DNA of 64,000 nt from Roseiconus nitratireducens (GTDB lineage Bacteria > Planctomycetota > Planctomycetia > Pirellulales > Pirellulaceae). The stretch covers positions 1 through 64,000 of the forward strand of contig NZ_VWOX01000007.1 in NCBI RefSeq assembly GCF_008629675.1, in the 5' to 3' direction. Both the position numbers and the translations under genes were made by a program. Below are positions 16,760-27,300 of the stretch, piece after piece (position 1 is the first letter of the stretch; every line of letters starts with the position of its first letter). Below the pieces are notes generated by a model, which searched no databases, was not told where the DNA came from, and saw only the letters and a program-made list of their open reading frames with translations.

Positions 16760-17451
16760 TAGCGACTCTTGGAATCCGTGTCCTCCAACGCTTCGGTCAG
16801 CTTGGTTTCCATCTGATTTCCGTCTTCGAAATCGATCTCCATCGGAGGTTGATCCTGTCCCTGGTCGATGGTGAATCCGCTGATCCGCCAGCCTTCGGTC
16901 TCGCGTCGCAGAGTCCAGACGACTTCATAGCGAACCAGATCCCCGGGCTCGACCGGTTCAGACAGGAAGGTGTGGACCCAAACGGCGTCTTCCTGGTTGG
17001 GAACGGGATAAGCCTGCAGGACTTCAAACCGCGTGTCCGGCGATCCGGGGAACTGCAAGGGACGTCCGATCCGCGTCATTTCCTGTTGAGCGAGCTTGGT
17101 CAACAGATCGTTCGCCGAAGCATCCTTGCCACCGCGTCGCACCCGATCCAGAAACTGACTGACGATCTCCGCGGGGGCCAACGTGTCGCTGTCGTTACCC
17201 GAGGCTTGTTCGCCGATCGTCGCGGTGCGGGATGTGTCTGCGGAGTCGCCTCCGCAACCGCTCAGCAGGATTGTCGTCGCGAGGACCAAGACCAGGCGTT
17301 TGGCAACGAACAGGGGTTCGGCAAACACAAGTTTAGCGAACCGGCTAGCGAACCGATTGGCGAGCGGTGGCTGGTTGCCGATGCGTCGGGCCGACACCGA
17401 TGGTGGGGCGGATCCGCCGCGGACGCCGCCTGCCGGACGGTTGGGGTTCAT
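16759..17451 (-). CDS. Predicted lipoprotein, unknown function
   Basis: A lipoprotein with the lipobox LLSGC (cysteine at residue 66 from the ATG at 17451) followed by a Gly/Asp/Ser-rich linker. The roughly 140-residue globular part contains EIVSQFLDRVRRGGKD and VHTFLSEPVEPG. Its final sheet has YEVVWTLRRETEGWRISGF, a pattern typical of NTF2-like or Tim44-like small sensor folds. The start is uncertain. The ATG at 17451 leaves a 65-residue leader; the GTG at 17328 would give a normal 25-residue lipoprotein signal, and an ATG at 17469 is also in frame. No good Shine-Dalgarno marks any of them. I do not recognise the family further. NTF2-like is an inference from pattern only. Confidence 0.7.
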   Translation of the reverse strand: MNPNRPAGGVRGGSAPPSVSARRIGNQPPLANRFASRFAKLVFAEPLFVAKRLVLVLATTILLSGCGGDSADTSRTATIGEQASGNDSDTLAPAEIVSQFLDRVRRGGKDASANDLLTKLAQQEMTRIGRPLQFPGSPDTRFEVLQAYPVPNQEDAVWVHTFLSEPVEPGDLVRYEVVWTLRRETEGWRISGFTIDQGQDQPPMEIDFEDGNQMETKLTEALEDTDSKSR

Positions 17452-17866
17452 GAGAGGGAGATCGTTCATCGCTGGGTGCTGGATGACTGGAGTCGTTTGG
17501 ATTGTCGGGCCGTGGGTGGCAGCCCGGGTTGGCCGAGGGCGCTCGCCGGGTGCCGCTGTCCGCATTGCGGCCTCGCGTGTTGAAGATCGGGGGCTGGCCA
17601 CCGGGGGCGTCAGAGTGTCCGATCCGTCAGCGCACGAGCAACGCGCCGAGTGCCAAAGGGGGCCGTACCAAACCCTGCGGATCGTCGTCAACGTTGAAAA
17701 CGAATCGGTTGCGTTCGGCGGACGGTCGGCGGCGGGGAAATTGCCGCCGACGTCCTGGTGGACTCGGCTATCGCTGAAGGCCTGATTGCCGCAAAATACC
17801 GTTGGACGTTTCGTCTGATCCTCCCGGGACCTGCCCGCGATTTCTCCCTGCAATGTCGAATGTGCG
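17452..17866. other. Non-coding stretch between divergent lipoprotein and membrane-protein genes
   Basis: About 415 bases. The minus-strand frame of the lipoprotein stays open through most of it, but the translation is low-complexity and unlike a protein. Promoters for both neighbours should lie here; I see no clear boxes, repeats or hairpins. Confidence 0.4.
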
Positions 17867-18532
17867 ATGGCTGCCAGTGCAAACGTGATCGAAGTTGACT
17901 CGGAGCGGATCGATTTAAAGAATCGACCGCTGGCCGCGCTGCTGGCTTGGCTGCTGCCCGGCGCCGGACATTTCTACCAGGGGCGCTATACCAAGGGCAG
18001 TTTGTACTTGGTGTGCATTCTGACCACCTGGATCATCGGATTTGCCTTGGGCGGTGGCCACGTGGTGTACGCCTCGTGGCAGCCCGGTGACAAACGCTGG
18101 CATTATTTTCTACAGGCCGGCGTGGGGGCTGCGGCGCTGCCGGCATTGCTGCAGGGCAACCAGATGCGTCGGATGACGGTCGACGGGGTCACGTCCCCGG
18201 GTTATGAACCGATGTGGGGCGGGTTCATGGCCCCGCCCAACCGGCCCGTGATCGAGGACCGCACCGATGAGGTATCGGCTTGGTACGCGACTTACGGCGC
18301 CGGTTATGAAATGGGAACCTGGTACACCATGATCGCCGGGCTGTTGAATATCCTGGTCATCTACGACGCTTATGCCGGACCGCTCGCGGTGCCAATCAGC
18401 GGTCGCAAGAAGAAAGACGCGGAGGAATCACCGGGAAACGGTGGCTCGGGAAGAAGTGCCTCGGAAAGCGGGGGGGGCGGGTCGGACCCGCCGGGCGAAG
18501 CGGAGGCGGTCGGTTCAGCCGCCCAGACGTGA
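17867..18532 (+). CDS. Planctomycete membrane protein (DUF6677-like)
   Basis: A 221-residue membrane protein. The first half has helices at about residues 22-40, 45-62 and 78-95, with the signature PGAGHFYQGRYTKGSLY, similar to TM2-domain proteins. A conserved central loop has WGGFMAPPNRPVIEDR, and a last helix (about 146-165) contains NILVIYDAYAGP. The tail is low-complexity Gly/Ser/Glu. This looks like the planctomycete family usually labelled DUF6677; that name is from memory and could not be checked. The function is unknown. A two-helix protein, trkA and the hyuAB fusion follow on the same strand. Confidence 0.75.
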   Translation: MAASANVIEVDSERIDLKNRPLAALLAWLLPGAGHFYQGRYTKGSLYLVCILTTWIIGFALGGGHVVYASWQPGDKRWHYFLQAGVGAAALPALLQGNQMRRMTVDGVTSPGYEPMWGGFMAPPNRPVIEDRTDEVSAWYATYGAGYEMGTWYTMIAGLLNILVIYDAYAGPLAVPISGRKKKDAEESPGNGGSGRSASESGGGGSDPPGEAEAVGSAAQT

Positions 18533-18656
18533 TGCTTCCCGTTGTGATGCCGTCAGACGTCCTGCCCAGCCGGCGTCCGTCCTGGCAAGCCGGCGGCAAC
18601 GTCGTCGGGCAATCGCTTGTGCGGGGCAAGTGTTCCCATGTTCCACGAGACCGCTG

Positions 18657-18848
18657 ATGATTTCGATATCACCCACCTACCTGATGTACTACGTGCCGCT
18701 GATCATTTCGATCTCGTTGGTTTTCGGTGCGACACGCCATGAGAATACGCAGCTGATACTCAAGCACGCCTTCTACACCGCGCGGTGGATCACCGGTTTC
18801 ATGCTGATCATTTTTGCGGTCCTCGTGGTTTTCAACTGGTTGATCTAG
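18657..18848 (+). CDS. Tiny two-helix membrane protein coupled to trkA
   Basis: A 63-residue protein made almost entirely of two hydrophobic helices (about residues 8-24 and 43-61). They are joined by a short polar loop, GATRHENTQLILKHAFYTAR. Its TAG stop overlaps the GTG start of trkA by one base (TAGTG), so the two are translationally coupled. That overlap, plus plausible membrane topology, is why I call it a gene. I do not know the family. Coupling suggests it might act with the potassium-uptake regulator, for example as a small membrane partner, but this is inference. There is no TrkH in the window. Confidence 0.7.
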   Translation: MISISPTYLMYYVPLIISISLVFGATRHENTQLILKHAFYTARWITGFMLIIFAVLVVFNWLI

Positions 18849-20203
18849 TGCGCGTTCTGACATTGGGTGCCGGCACCGTTGGTCACTGGATTGCGGACAT
18901 GTTGTGCCGCCGCAGGCATGACGTGGTCGTGGTCGACATCAATTCGGATCGGGTCCGTCAAATCAACAGTGAATTGGATGTGCGGGCGATCGAGGGCAAC
19001 GCGTCGCAGAGCACGGTATTGTTTCAGGCGGACGTTTGCAGCGCCGACATCTGCCTGGCCGTTACCGGCGATGACGAGGCCAACGTCGTGGCGGCCAGCA
19101 TGGCCAAAGCCCTCGGTGCACGTCGCAGCATCGCGCGGGTGTACGCACCGGCGTTCCGCGATTCCAGCACGTTCGACTACCAGAACCATTTCGGGATCGA
19201 TGCTCTGCTGAGCCTGGAGCAGTTGAGCGCGTTTGAGTTGGTCCGCGCGATCCGCAATCCGGATGCGATTCCGCTGGAGCACTTTGCCCGCGGGCACCTG
19301 GAGGTGTACGAAATCGACGTGGAGCCCAACGCCCAGGGTGCCGATCAGAAACTGCGCGATTTGAAGTTGCCCGGAACCGTTCGGATCGGGTCGATCGCCC
19401 GTGACGGCGAAATGTGGCTGGCCAGCGCCGAAGACGAGGTGCATGTCGGGGACCGCGTCAGCCTGATCGGGATTCCGGCGGAAGTGAACCGCAGCCGAAC
19501 ACTCTTCACCGGTCCGACCCATCGTCCGAAGCGAGAGAGCGTGATGATTGCCGGCGGCGGCGAAATCGGATTCCACATCGCTCGCGCGCTGCCGGAGTCG
19601 GATTATCGGATCACGTTGCTGGAAAATGATGCCGAACGGTGTACCCATTTGGCAAAACTGTTGCCTGACGCGACCGTCGTGCACGCCAATGCCAACCGAC
19701 GAAGTGTTTTGGAGGACGAAGGCGGCGGCGCGGTGGACTACTTTGTCGCCTGCACCGGCAGCGACGAAAGCAACATCATGGCCTGTGTCGAAGCCAGGGA
19801 ATTGGGTGCCCGCCGCGTGATGGCGGTGGTGGGACGTCCCGACTACGCCAACGTGGTCGGGAAATTGGGGATCGACCATGTCGTCAGTGAACGCGACGTC
19901 GGGGCGCGGCAGATCCTGGGTTTCCTCAACCAGGGTGCCGTGATCAGTCGCAGTATCCTGCCCAACGGCAAGATCGGCGTTTTCGAGCTGGAGATTGTCG
20001 AGGGGGCTCGGGTGGCCGATGCGACCTTGGCTGAACTGCCGCTGGGCGGACGCTGCCTGATCACGGCGGTTCAGCGAGACAGCTTCATCCGTGTACCGAC
20101 TGCCAACGATCAGCTGAAAGTGGGAGACGTCGTCGTGGCCTTGATGGATTTGAACTACATGGAGGAGTGTCTGGCGTTGTTCAATCGATCCAGCCGGCTA
20201 TGA
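18848..20203 (+). CDS. trkA: Trk system potassium uptake regulatory protein TrkA
   Basis: A cytoplasmic NAD(H)-binding ring protein that gates the potassium channel subunit TrkH/TrkG. The 451-residue product has the full tandem layout. A first Rossmann domain opens with RVLTLGAGTVGHWIADML, then comes a first TrkA-C domain. A second Rossmann domain (VMIAGGGEIGFHIARAL, about residues 232-350) and a second TrkA-C domain follow. The GTG start overlaps the preceding small gene's stop by one base. At the 3' end the sequence ATGA overlaps the start of the hyuAB gene, so three genes are tightly coupled. No trkH lies nearby. Length and layout match the E. coli-type protein. Confidence 0.93.
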   Translation: MRVLTLGAGTVGHWIADMLCRRRHDVVVVDINSDRVRQINSELDVRAIEGNASQSTVLFQADVCSADICLAVTGDDEANVVAASMAKALGARRSIARVYAPAFRDSSTFDYQNHFGIDALLSLEQLSAFELVRAIRNPDAIPLEHFARGHLEVYEIDVEPNAQGADQKLRDLKLPGTVRIGSIARDGEMWLASAEDEVHVGDRVSLIGIPAEVNRSRTLFTGPTHRPKRESVMIAGGGEIGFHIARALPESDYRITLLENDAERCTHLAKLLPDATVVHANANRRSVLEDEGGGAVDYFVACTGSDESNIMACVEARELGARRVMAVVGRPDYANVVGKLGIDHVVSERDVGARQILGFLNQGAVISRSILPNGKIGVFELEIVEGARVADATLAELPLGGRCLITAVQRDSFIRVPTANDQLKVGDVVVALMDLNYMEECLALFNRSSRL

Positions 20204-23200
20204 CGTTCAACCCGCCCGCCAATCGCCGAGTGTTGGTCAGCGCGGATGTCGGCGGAACGTTTACGGATTGTCTGGTCCAGTGGGTCGACGGCAACCAGGT
20301 GGCGCGAGTCGGTTGCCTGAAAGTCTTGTCTTCGGGCATCATTCGGTGCCGCGTCGTCGCCGTGGATTTTCAACGGCGTCTCCGCATCGAAATCCCGCGT
20401 GAGCTGGTCCGCGAGTGCGTGGGCGGGCAGCTGCCGGATGATTTTTTCCGCTCGGCGGAGTTGTCTCGCTTGACCGAAGGCACGCGAAAACCTTTGGGAG
20501 TGATCCGGGCCTATGATCCCGAACAGTCGCTGGTCACCTTCGACCCGATCGAACGGAGGGGGGAATCGAACGGTGATATCGCGATCGACTCGGTGGTCGA
20601 AATCGATTGCGGTTTGGAGTCGCCGGTGTTGGCGACCCGGCTGTTGCTGGGAATTCCCTTGGAACAACCGTTGCCCGAGGTGTCGGTGCGTTTGGGGACG
20701 ACGCGTGGGACCAATGCGTTGTTGACACGCACGGGGGCCCGCACCGCCCTGGTGGTTACCAAGGGCTTCGGGGACGTGTTGGAAATCGGCGAACAGGATC
20801 GGCCCGAATTGTTCGACCTCTCGATCCGCAAGCCCGTTCCGTTGGCTGAACAGGTGGTGGAAGTGGACGCCCGCATGGACCATCGCGGCAACGAATTGGC
20901 GTCGATCGATGCGGTGGCCGTTCGCGGAGAACTCGGACGCTTGAGGGCCACGGGGATTCAGACGCTGGCAATTTGCCTGATGCATGCGCACGTCAATCCG
21001 TCGCACGAATTGCAGCTGGAGCAGATTGCAAGACAGATCGGGTATTCGAACATTAGCCGATCCAGCGAGGTCGCTCCGCTGATCAAACTGGTCTCGCGCG
21101 CCGAAACAACCACCTTGGATGCCTACCTGAATCCGATCCTGGCGGAATACGTGCGCCGGGTTCGGCGTCAGTTTGGCGGACGACGTTGTGACCTGCGGAT
21201 GATGACCAGCGGCGGCAACTTGGTCGCCGCGGATGCGTTTCGCGGTCGCGACAGTGTCCTGTCGGGACCGGCCGGTGGCGTGGTCGGCCTGCAGCGGGTT
21301 GCCCAACAGCGCAACGTCTCGCTTGCGATCGGGTTGGACATGGGAGGCACCAGCACGGACGTCAGCCGGTTCGACGGCCGCGTGACCCGCCGCTACGAAA
21401 GCCGCATCGGCGGGATTCGCGTGATGACGCCGATGATCGATATCCACACGGTCGCCGCCGGCGGCGGGTCCATTTGCGATTACCGCAGCGGCCGACTGGT
21501 GGTGGGACCGGAAAGCGCCGGAGCGATGCCGGGACCGGCCTGTTACGGACGGGGCGGACCCCTGAGTGTGACCGACGTGAATCTGTTGCTTGGAAGGTTG
21601 CCCGCCGAACGCTTTCCTTTGCCGTTGGATCGGAACGCCGCCGTCGGCCGGTTGCAACACGTGGCATCGAAAATGCCCGATCCGCCGGACCAGAACGAAT
21701 CGCTGGCGGAAGGTTTTTTGGATATCGCGGTGACCCACATGGCCGAGGCGGTGCGCGCGATCACGACGGCACGCGGGATCGACGTTCGGGATCACACCTT
21801 GGTTGGGTTCGGCGGCGCCGCGGCGCAGCACGTGTGCCGAATCGCCGACGCTTTGGGTATCGGTCGGATTCTGGACCACCCGCGTGCCAGTGTACTGAGC
21901 GCCGTCGGCATCGGCGTCGCTCCCACCGGAGTGATTCAAACCTGCGGTGTTTACAAGCCGCTGGATCGATTGGATCAGGCGACCATCGATCAAGTGATTC
22001 AGGACTTGAGATCGGAGGTCTTTGGATCATTGTGCGAGCAGACCGATCAGGCCGAGTCGGCCGAGTATCGATTCGAGTTCGATTGTCGTTACGTCGGAAC
22101 GGATGCGGCGATTTCGGTTGACGCCGTGCCACTGGAACAGGTCGGGGACGTCTTTCACCAGGAACATCAAAGGCGGTTCGGATACCGGCGCGATGATCAG
22201 CCCATCGAACTGGTGAGCGTGCGGTGCGAAGCGACCGAGGGAGGCGACCAGCGTGAACAGGGTCTGCTATCATTGCGACTGCCAACGCAGCGGCCCAATC
22301 AAACCTCCGTCGTCCGAGTCTGGCACCGCGGGGGCTGGCACGAGTTCACGTCGATCGAGCGAGACTCCCTGGGTGAGGGCTCCGAGGTACCCGGGGGCAG
22401 CCTGGTCATCAGCGATCAATCGACCCTGGTTGTTGAACCGAATTGGTCCGGCAAAGTCTTTCCAGGCGGGACGATCGAGCTGCAGCCCCGTTCCGACGGC
22501 AAGGCAACCTTGGGGCCGGAAGCCACCGTCGCCGATTCGTCTGCCGGGGACGCCGTTCTGTTGGAAGTCGTCGCGCGGCGTTTGCAAAGTATCGCGGACT
22601 CCATGGGTGAGGTGCTGAGGCGAACCGCGGTCAGCGTGAACATCAAGGAGCGGTTGGATTTCAGTTGCGCCGTGTTCCGCCGCGACGGTGCCTTGATCGC
22701 CAACGCCCCCCACGTCCCGGTTCATCTGGGGGCGATGGGAAAGACGGTTCGGCATTTGATTCAGACGTATCCACAAATGTCGGACGGCGATTGTTACGTT
22801 TCCAATGATCCCTATGCCGGTGGTTCCCATCTTCCGGACATCACGGTGGTGACGCCCGTGTTTTGCCAGCCCGAGGGGCGTCGGCAAGATCAGCCGGATC
22901 TGTTTGTTGCCAGCCGCGCCCATCACGCGGAAATCGGCGGAAAGACCCCGGGCTCGATGCCGCCGCTTGCGCATTCGCTGGCCGAAGAGGGTGTGTTGAT
23001 TCGCGATTTTGCCCTGGTGAAGGATGGCCAATCGCACGAAGAAGAAATCCGCAACCTGCTGTCCCATGCGCGTTACCCGTCCCGCGCGGTCCAGGAAAAT
23101 CTGGCCGACCTGCGGGCCCAGATTGCCGCAGGCCGCGAAGGGGCCCGATCGTTGAGGGCGATGGCCGATCAGCTGACCCTTCCGGTGATTGTTGCGATGA

Positions 23201-24138
23201 TCGATCGTCTGATGCAGGTCGCCGCGGAATCCGTCTCCAGGTGGATCAAGACGTTACCCCACCAACGGCTGTCTTTTGAAGATCGGTTGGACGACGGCAC
23301 GAAGATCCAGGTCGCATTGTGGCGGCAGGACGACGGACTGGTCATCGACTTTGCCGGAACCGATGGGGTGCATCCGCAAGGTTTCAACGCGACGCCGTCG
23401 ATTGTCACTTCGGCCGTGTTGTATGTGATGCGATGCTTTTGTGACTCCAACTTGCCGCTCTGCGACGGCGCGATGCAGCCGATCGACTTGCGAATCCCGT
23501 CGGGGCTGTTGTCTCCGGCCGGCAACGACGATCCCAGCCGGTGTCCGGCCGTGGTAGCGGGGAACGTCGAAACGAGCCAGCGGGTGGTCGACGTGCTGCT
23601 CGGGGCGCTCGGCGCATCGACCGGGGGTGAACGTCCCGGCTGGCGCGCGGTGGCCGCCAGCCAGGGCACAATGAATAACGTGCTGGTGGGCGATGAAACA
23701 TTCGGTTATTACGAAACGATCGGCGGGGGGGCCGGGGCGACCGCGCTTGGCCCCGGAGCCACTGCCGTTCACACGCACATGACCAACACGCGAATCACCG
23801 ACCCCGAAGTGGTGGAAACCCGGTTGCCGATGCGGGTCATCCAGTTCGCCGTCCGCCGGGGAAGTGGCGGCGCCGGAAAGCATCCCGGAGGAGACGGGAT
23901 TGTTCGCGAGTTCCAGTTTCTGCGGCCGTTGACCGTTTCCTTGATCACGGGGCGTCGCACGACGCGGCCTTATGGTGCCGCCGGCGGCCAGCCGGGCCGT
24001 GCGGGACGCAATCTGTGGATCCGGGCCGACGGCCAACCGACGGAAGTGGGGTTCGCGACGACCTTTCAGGCGGACGCGGGAGACCGGCTGCGGGTTGAGA
24101 CTCCAGGCGGGGGAGGTTGGGGGGCGCCCGAAAAATAA
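20200..24138 (+). CDS. Fused hydantoinase A/B family enzyme, 5-oxoprolinase type
   Basis: A 1312-residue ATP-dependent amidohydrolase in which the HyuA and HyuB subunits are fused, as in 5-oxoprolinase. That enzyme opens pyroglutamate to glutamate in the gamma-glutamyl cycle. The HyuA half (about 1-730) opens with SADVGGTFTDCLV and includes RLGTTRGTNALLTR, SGPAGGVVGL and GLDMGGTSTDVSRFDG, actin-fold ATPase motifs. The HyuB half (about 780-1310) has DFSCAVFRRDG, NDPYAGGSHLPDITVVTPV and RAHHAEIGGKTPGSMPP. Length fits the eukaryotic and bacterial oxoprolinases (near 1290). The exact substrate cannot be read from sequence; hydantoins or acetone-like ketones are alternatives. The ATG overlaps the trkA stop by four bases. 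Confidence 0.9.
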   Translation: MTFNPPANRRVLVSADVGGTFTDCLVQWVDGNQVARVGCLKVLSSGIIRCRVVAVDFQRRLRIEIPRELVRECVGGQLPDDFFRSAELSRLTEGTRKPLGVIRAYDPEQSLVTFDPIERRGESNGDIAIDSVVEIDCGLESPVLATRLLLGIPLEQPLPEVSVRLGTTRGTNALLTRTGARTALVVTKGFGDVLEIGEQDRPELFDLSIRKPVPLAEQVVEVDARMDHRGNELASIDAVAVRGELGRLRATGIQTLAICLMHAHVNPSHELQLEQIARQIGYSNISRSSEVAPLIKLVSRAETTTLDAYLNPILAEYVRRVRRQFGGRRCDLRMMTSGGNLVAADAFRGRDSVLSGPAGGVVGLQRVAQQRNVSLAIGLDMGGTSTDVSRFDGRVTRRYESRIGGIRVMTPMIDIHTVAAGGGSICDYRSGRLVVGPESAGAMPGPACYGRGGPLSVTDVNLLLGRLPAERFPLPLDRNAAVGRLQHVASKMPDPPDQNESLAEGFLDIAVTHMAEAVRAITTARGIDVRDHTLVGFGGAAAQHVCRIADALGIGRILDHPRASVLSAVGIGVAPTGVIQTCGVYKPLDRLDQATIDQVIQDLRSEVFGSLCEQTDQAESAEYRFEFDCRYVGTDAAISVDAVPLEQVGDVFHQEHQRRFGYRRDDQPIELVSVRCEATEGGDQREQGLLSLRLPTQRPNQTSVVRVWHRGGWHEFTSIERDSLGEGSEVPGGSLVISDQSTLVVEPNWSGKVFPGGTIELQPRSDGKATLGPEATVADSSAGDAVLLEVVARRLQSIADSMGEVLRRTAVSVNIKERLDFSCAVFRRDGALIANAPHVPVHLGAMGKTVRHLIQTYPQMSDGDCYVSNDPYAGGSHLPDITVVTPVFCQPEGRRQDQPDLFVASRAHHAEIGGKTPGSMPPLAHSLAEEGVLIRDFALVKDGQSHEEEIRNLLSHARYPSRAVQENLADLRAQIAAGREGARSLRAMADQLTLPVIVAMIDRLMQVAAESVSRWIKTLPHQRLSFEDRLDDGTKIQVALWRQDDGLVIDFAGTDGVHPQGFNATPSIVTSAVLYVMRCFCDSNLPLCDGAMQPIDLRIPSGLLSPAGNDDPSRCPAVVAGNVETSQRVVDVLLGALGASTGGERPGWRAVAASQGTMNNVLVGDETFGYYETIGGGAGATALGPGATAVHTHMTNTRITDPEVVETRLPMRVIQFAVRRGSGGAGKHPGGDGIVREFQFLRPLTVSLITGRRTTRPYGAAGGQPGRAGRNLWIRADGQPTEVGFATTFQADAGDRLRVETPGGGGWGAPEK

Positions 24139-24356
24139 CGCGTTGATCTTCAGAACGCGGTCCCTTTTTTGCTACCGCTGCTGTTTGTTCTCTAAAATAC
24201 GATTGGGAAGCCCCTTCCCGTTCCGCGATTCGATCGGCACCGTTGCCCCCAATCGACGACAGCCCACGTCGCACTTCCGCGACGCCGTCGTCGCAACCAC
24301 CGACACCGATCGAGCCGTCCCGCCCTGGCTACCGTCCCCACCATTGCTGGTCCGTG

Positions 24357-27300
24357 ATGCTATCCCGAATTGCCTGGTCCTGTTTCGTCGCCGTCTGGCT
24401 GTTTCCAGGTGTCCCCGCGTTTTCCGCCGATTCCACGACCGAGCCCGAGGGCGAACCGAGCGAACGTGCTTCGGAAGCGGTTGATTTTGCGCAGGACGTC
24501 CGTCCGATCCTGTCGGATCATTGTTACGCCTGCCACGGCCCGGACGAAAAAGACCGCCAGGCCGGCTTGCGGCTGGACACGGCCGAAGGCATCGCTTCGG
24601 TCACCGATTCCGGCGAGGACAGCGAGCTGATCCGCCGCGTCCGAAGCGACGACGCTTACGAGGTGATGCCGCCGCCGGAGTTCAACAAGCCGTTGTCGGC
24701 CCAGCAACAGCAGATCCTGGCATCCTGGGCGGCGTCGGGGGGGCACTTCCAGCGACATTGGGCCTTCGTCCCTCCCGAAAAGGTGGAGGTGCCCGATTCG
24801 GCCGACCATCCGATCGACCACTTCATCGACCGAGCGATCGAAGACAAGGGGCTGCAGCCGAATGGTCCGGCGGGCGATTCCGCGTTGCTACGCCGGGTCT
24901 GCTTGGACCTCACCGGACTTCCTCCCAACCGCGACCAGATCGAGCGTGTCCAAAGCGGGCAGTTGAAGTATGAGGCTTTGGTGGACGAACTGTTGCAGTC
25001 ACCGGAATTCGGCAAGCATTTCGGTCGCTACTGGTTGGATCTGGTGCGGTATGCCGATACGCACGGATTGCATTTGGACAACTATCGCGAAATGTGGCCC
25101 TACCGCGATTGGGTCATCGATGCGATCAACGACAACATGCCGTTTGACCAATTCGTCACCGAACAATTGGCGGGTGATCTGTTGCCGGACGCGACGCTCG
25201 CTCAGCAAGTGGCCAGCGGGTTCAACCGGTTGAACGTCACGACCAGTGAAGGCGGGTCGATCTACGAAGAGGTGTTCGCACGCAATGTGATCGACCGGAC
25301 CGATGCCTTTGGGACGATTTTTCTAGGGCTAACCACGCAGTGTGCCGTTTGCCACGATCACAAGTTCGATCCGATCACGCAAAAAGACTACTACTCGCTG
25401 TCCGCTTTCTTTAACAGCCTGGATGGCCGCGCGCTCGACGACAACCGTGAAGACCCGCCTCCGGTGGTGACGGTACCCAGCGATGAACAGCGCCAGCGGT
25501 TGGCCGAATTCGATCGCGAGTTGGCCTCGCTGCGGGAGGAGATGGCCGGCGACATTGCGTCCGTTGACGCGGCGCAGCGGGCGTGGGAGCAATCGATTCA
25601 GTCCGCGGGGGAAGGTGAACGACACGACCGCGTCGAGCCGCTGATGCCACGGAGTGCGAAATCCAAGGCCGGCGCGGACCTGTCGATCGAACAGGACGGC
25701 ACCGTGCGGTTGGGCGGTGAGATTGCGGCGACCGATACGCACACCCTCGTCGCCCCCTTGGGCAACACGCTCGCCGGCGGACGGTGGCAAACACTGAAGC
25801 TGGAAGCATTCCCGGACGAAGCGACCGGCCGCGTCGGCGTCTCGGAGAACGGCAACGTGGTGCTGACAGAAATCACGGTCGAAACGCACGCGACAGGCTC
25901 CGAGGCCGACCCCGATGGGGGTTGGATGCCGCTGCCCATTCGGTTCGCCGTGGCCGACATCGAACAGGAAGGCGGTCCCTTTGCGGTCTCCTACGCCATC
26001 GACCAGAAGCGCGACGACGCCTCCGGCTGGGCGGTCAACGGGCAAGGGCCCAAGGGTGGTCGCAAGGCCTGGTTCCAAATCCCGGATTTGGCCGAGCGGA
26101 TTGAAGCCGGTGACGACCAGATCCGCGTTCGATTGGATTACCGATCAAAGTATGCCAAGCATCAGTTTCGTGCGGTCCGGTTGAGTGTTTCTGAGTTGCC
26201 GCCGGCCGTTTCCGCTGAGAACCGCGTCGCATTGGGCACGCTGCATTCGGTCGGGCCGTTCCCGGTGGAGAGCGTGAACCCGGGGTTTGGGCGCAGCTTT
26301 GCTTCGCAACAAGATCCGTTCGACGCCGACCAGGAATTCCCCTATCGCGGTCAATCGTATCGGTGGGAACCACGTCCCGACTGGGGGCCCGTCGACGTCA
26401 TCGAGCTTCCGACCGATGGCGATCACGTCTCGGTCAACCTGCTGCACCAAGGACTGGAAGCACCCCAACCGGTGACGATCGATCTATTGGTGGGAACCAG
26501 CGGCGGCCACGTCGTGTTCTTGAATTCAAAACGCATCGGCGAGTCCCGGCAGATCGACCAACTTCAACCGTTGCAGTCGGTCTACAAGTTGGAACTGAAG
26601 AAAGGCCACAACGACTTGTACCTGAAGGCAGTGGGCGACCGGCGCGGCGACCAGTTGACGTACGCTTTCCGATCCCCGGCGATTGAACTTCCAGACGCGG
26701 TCGTGCGGTTGGCACGCACGTCGCGCGAGGAGCGTTCAACCGCCCAGGAAGAATCGCTGCGCAAGTACTTCCGCGAGGTGCAGTGTGTGCACCCGGACTG
26801 GTTGGCCTTGAAGGATGCGATGCGCGGAACCGAGAAAGCAAAGTCTGACTTGCAGGATTCGCTGCCCACGACGTTGGTCTGGAAAGAGTTGGACGAACCG
26901 CGTGAGGCGAAGATCTTGATCCGTGGCCAGTACGACCAGCCGGGAGAAACCGTCCCCCGGGCGACGCCGGAGTTCTTGCCACCGATGCCGGAGGACGCAC
27001 CGAGTGACCGGTTGGGCTTGGCCCGCTGGCTGGTCGATCCCGCCAATCCGCTGACCGCGCGGGTGGCGGTGAACCGATTCTGGCAAATCGTGTTCGGCAC
27101 GGGGTTGGTCAAATCCAGCGAAGATTTTGGGAACCAGGGCGCGGCCCCCAGCCATCCGGAACTGCTGGATTATCTGGCCGTGGACTTCCGCGAACACGGA
27201 TGGGATGTCAAACGCTTGGTCCGCCAAATGGTTACCAGCCGAGCCTATCGCCGCGATGCGGCGGTGTCGCAATCGGCAATCACGCTTGATCCTGGCAATC

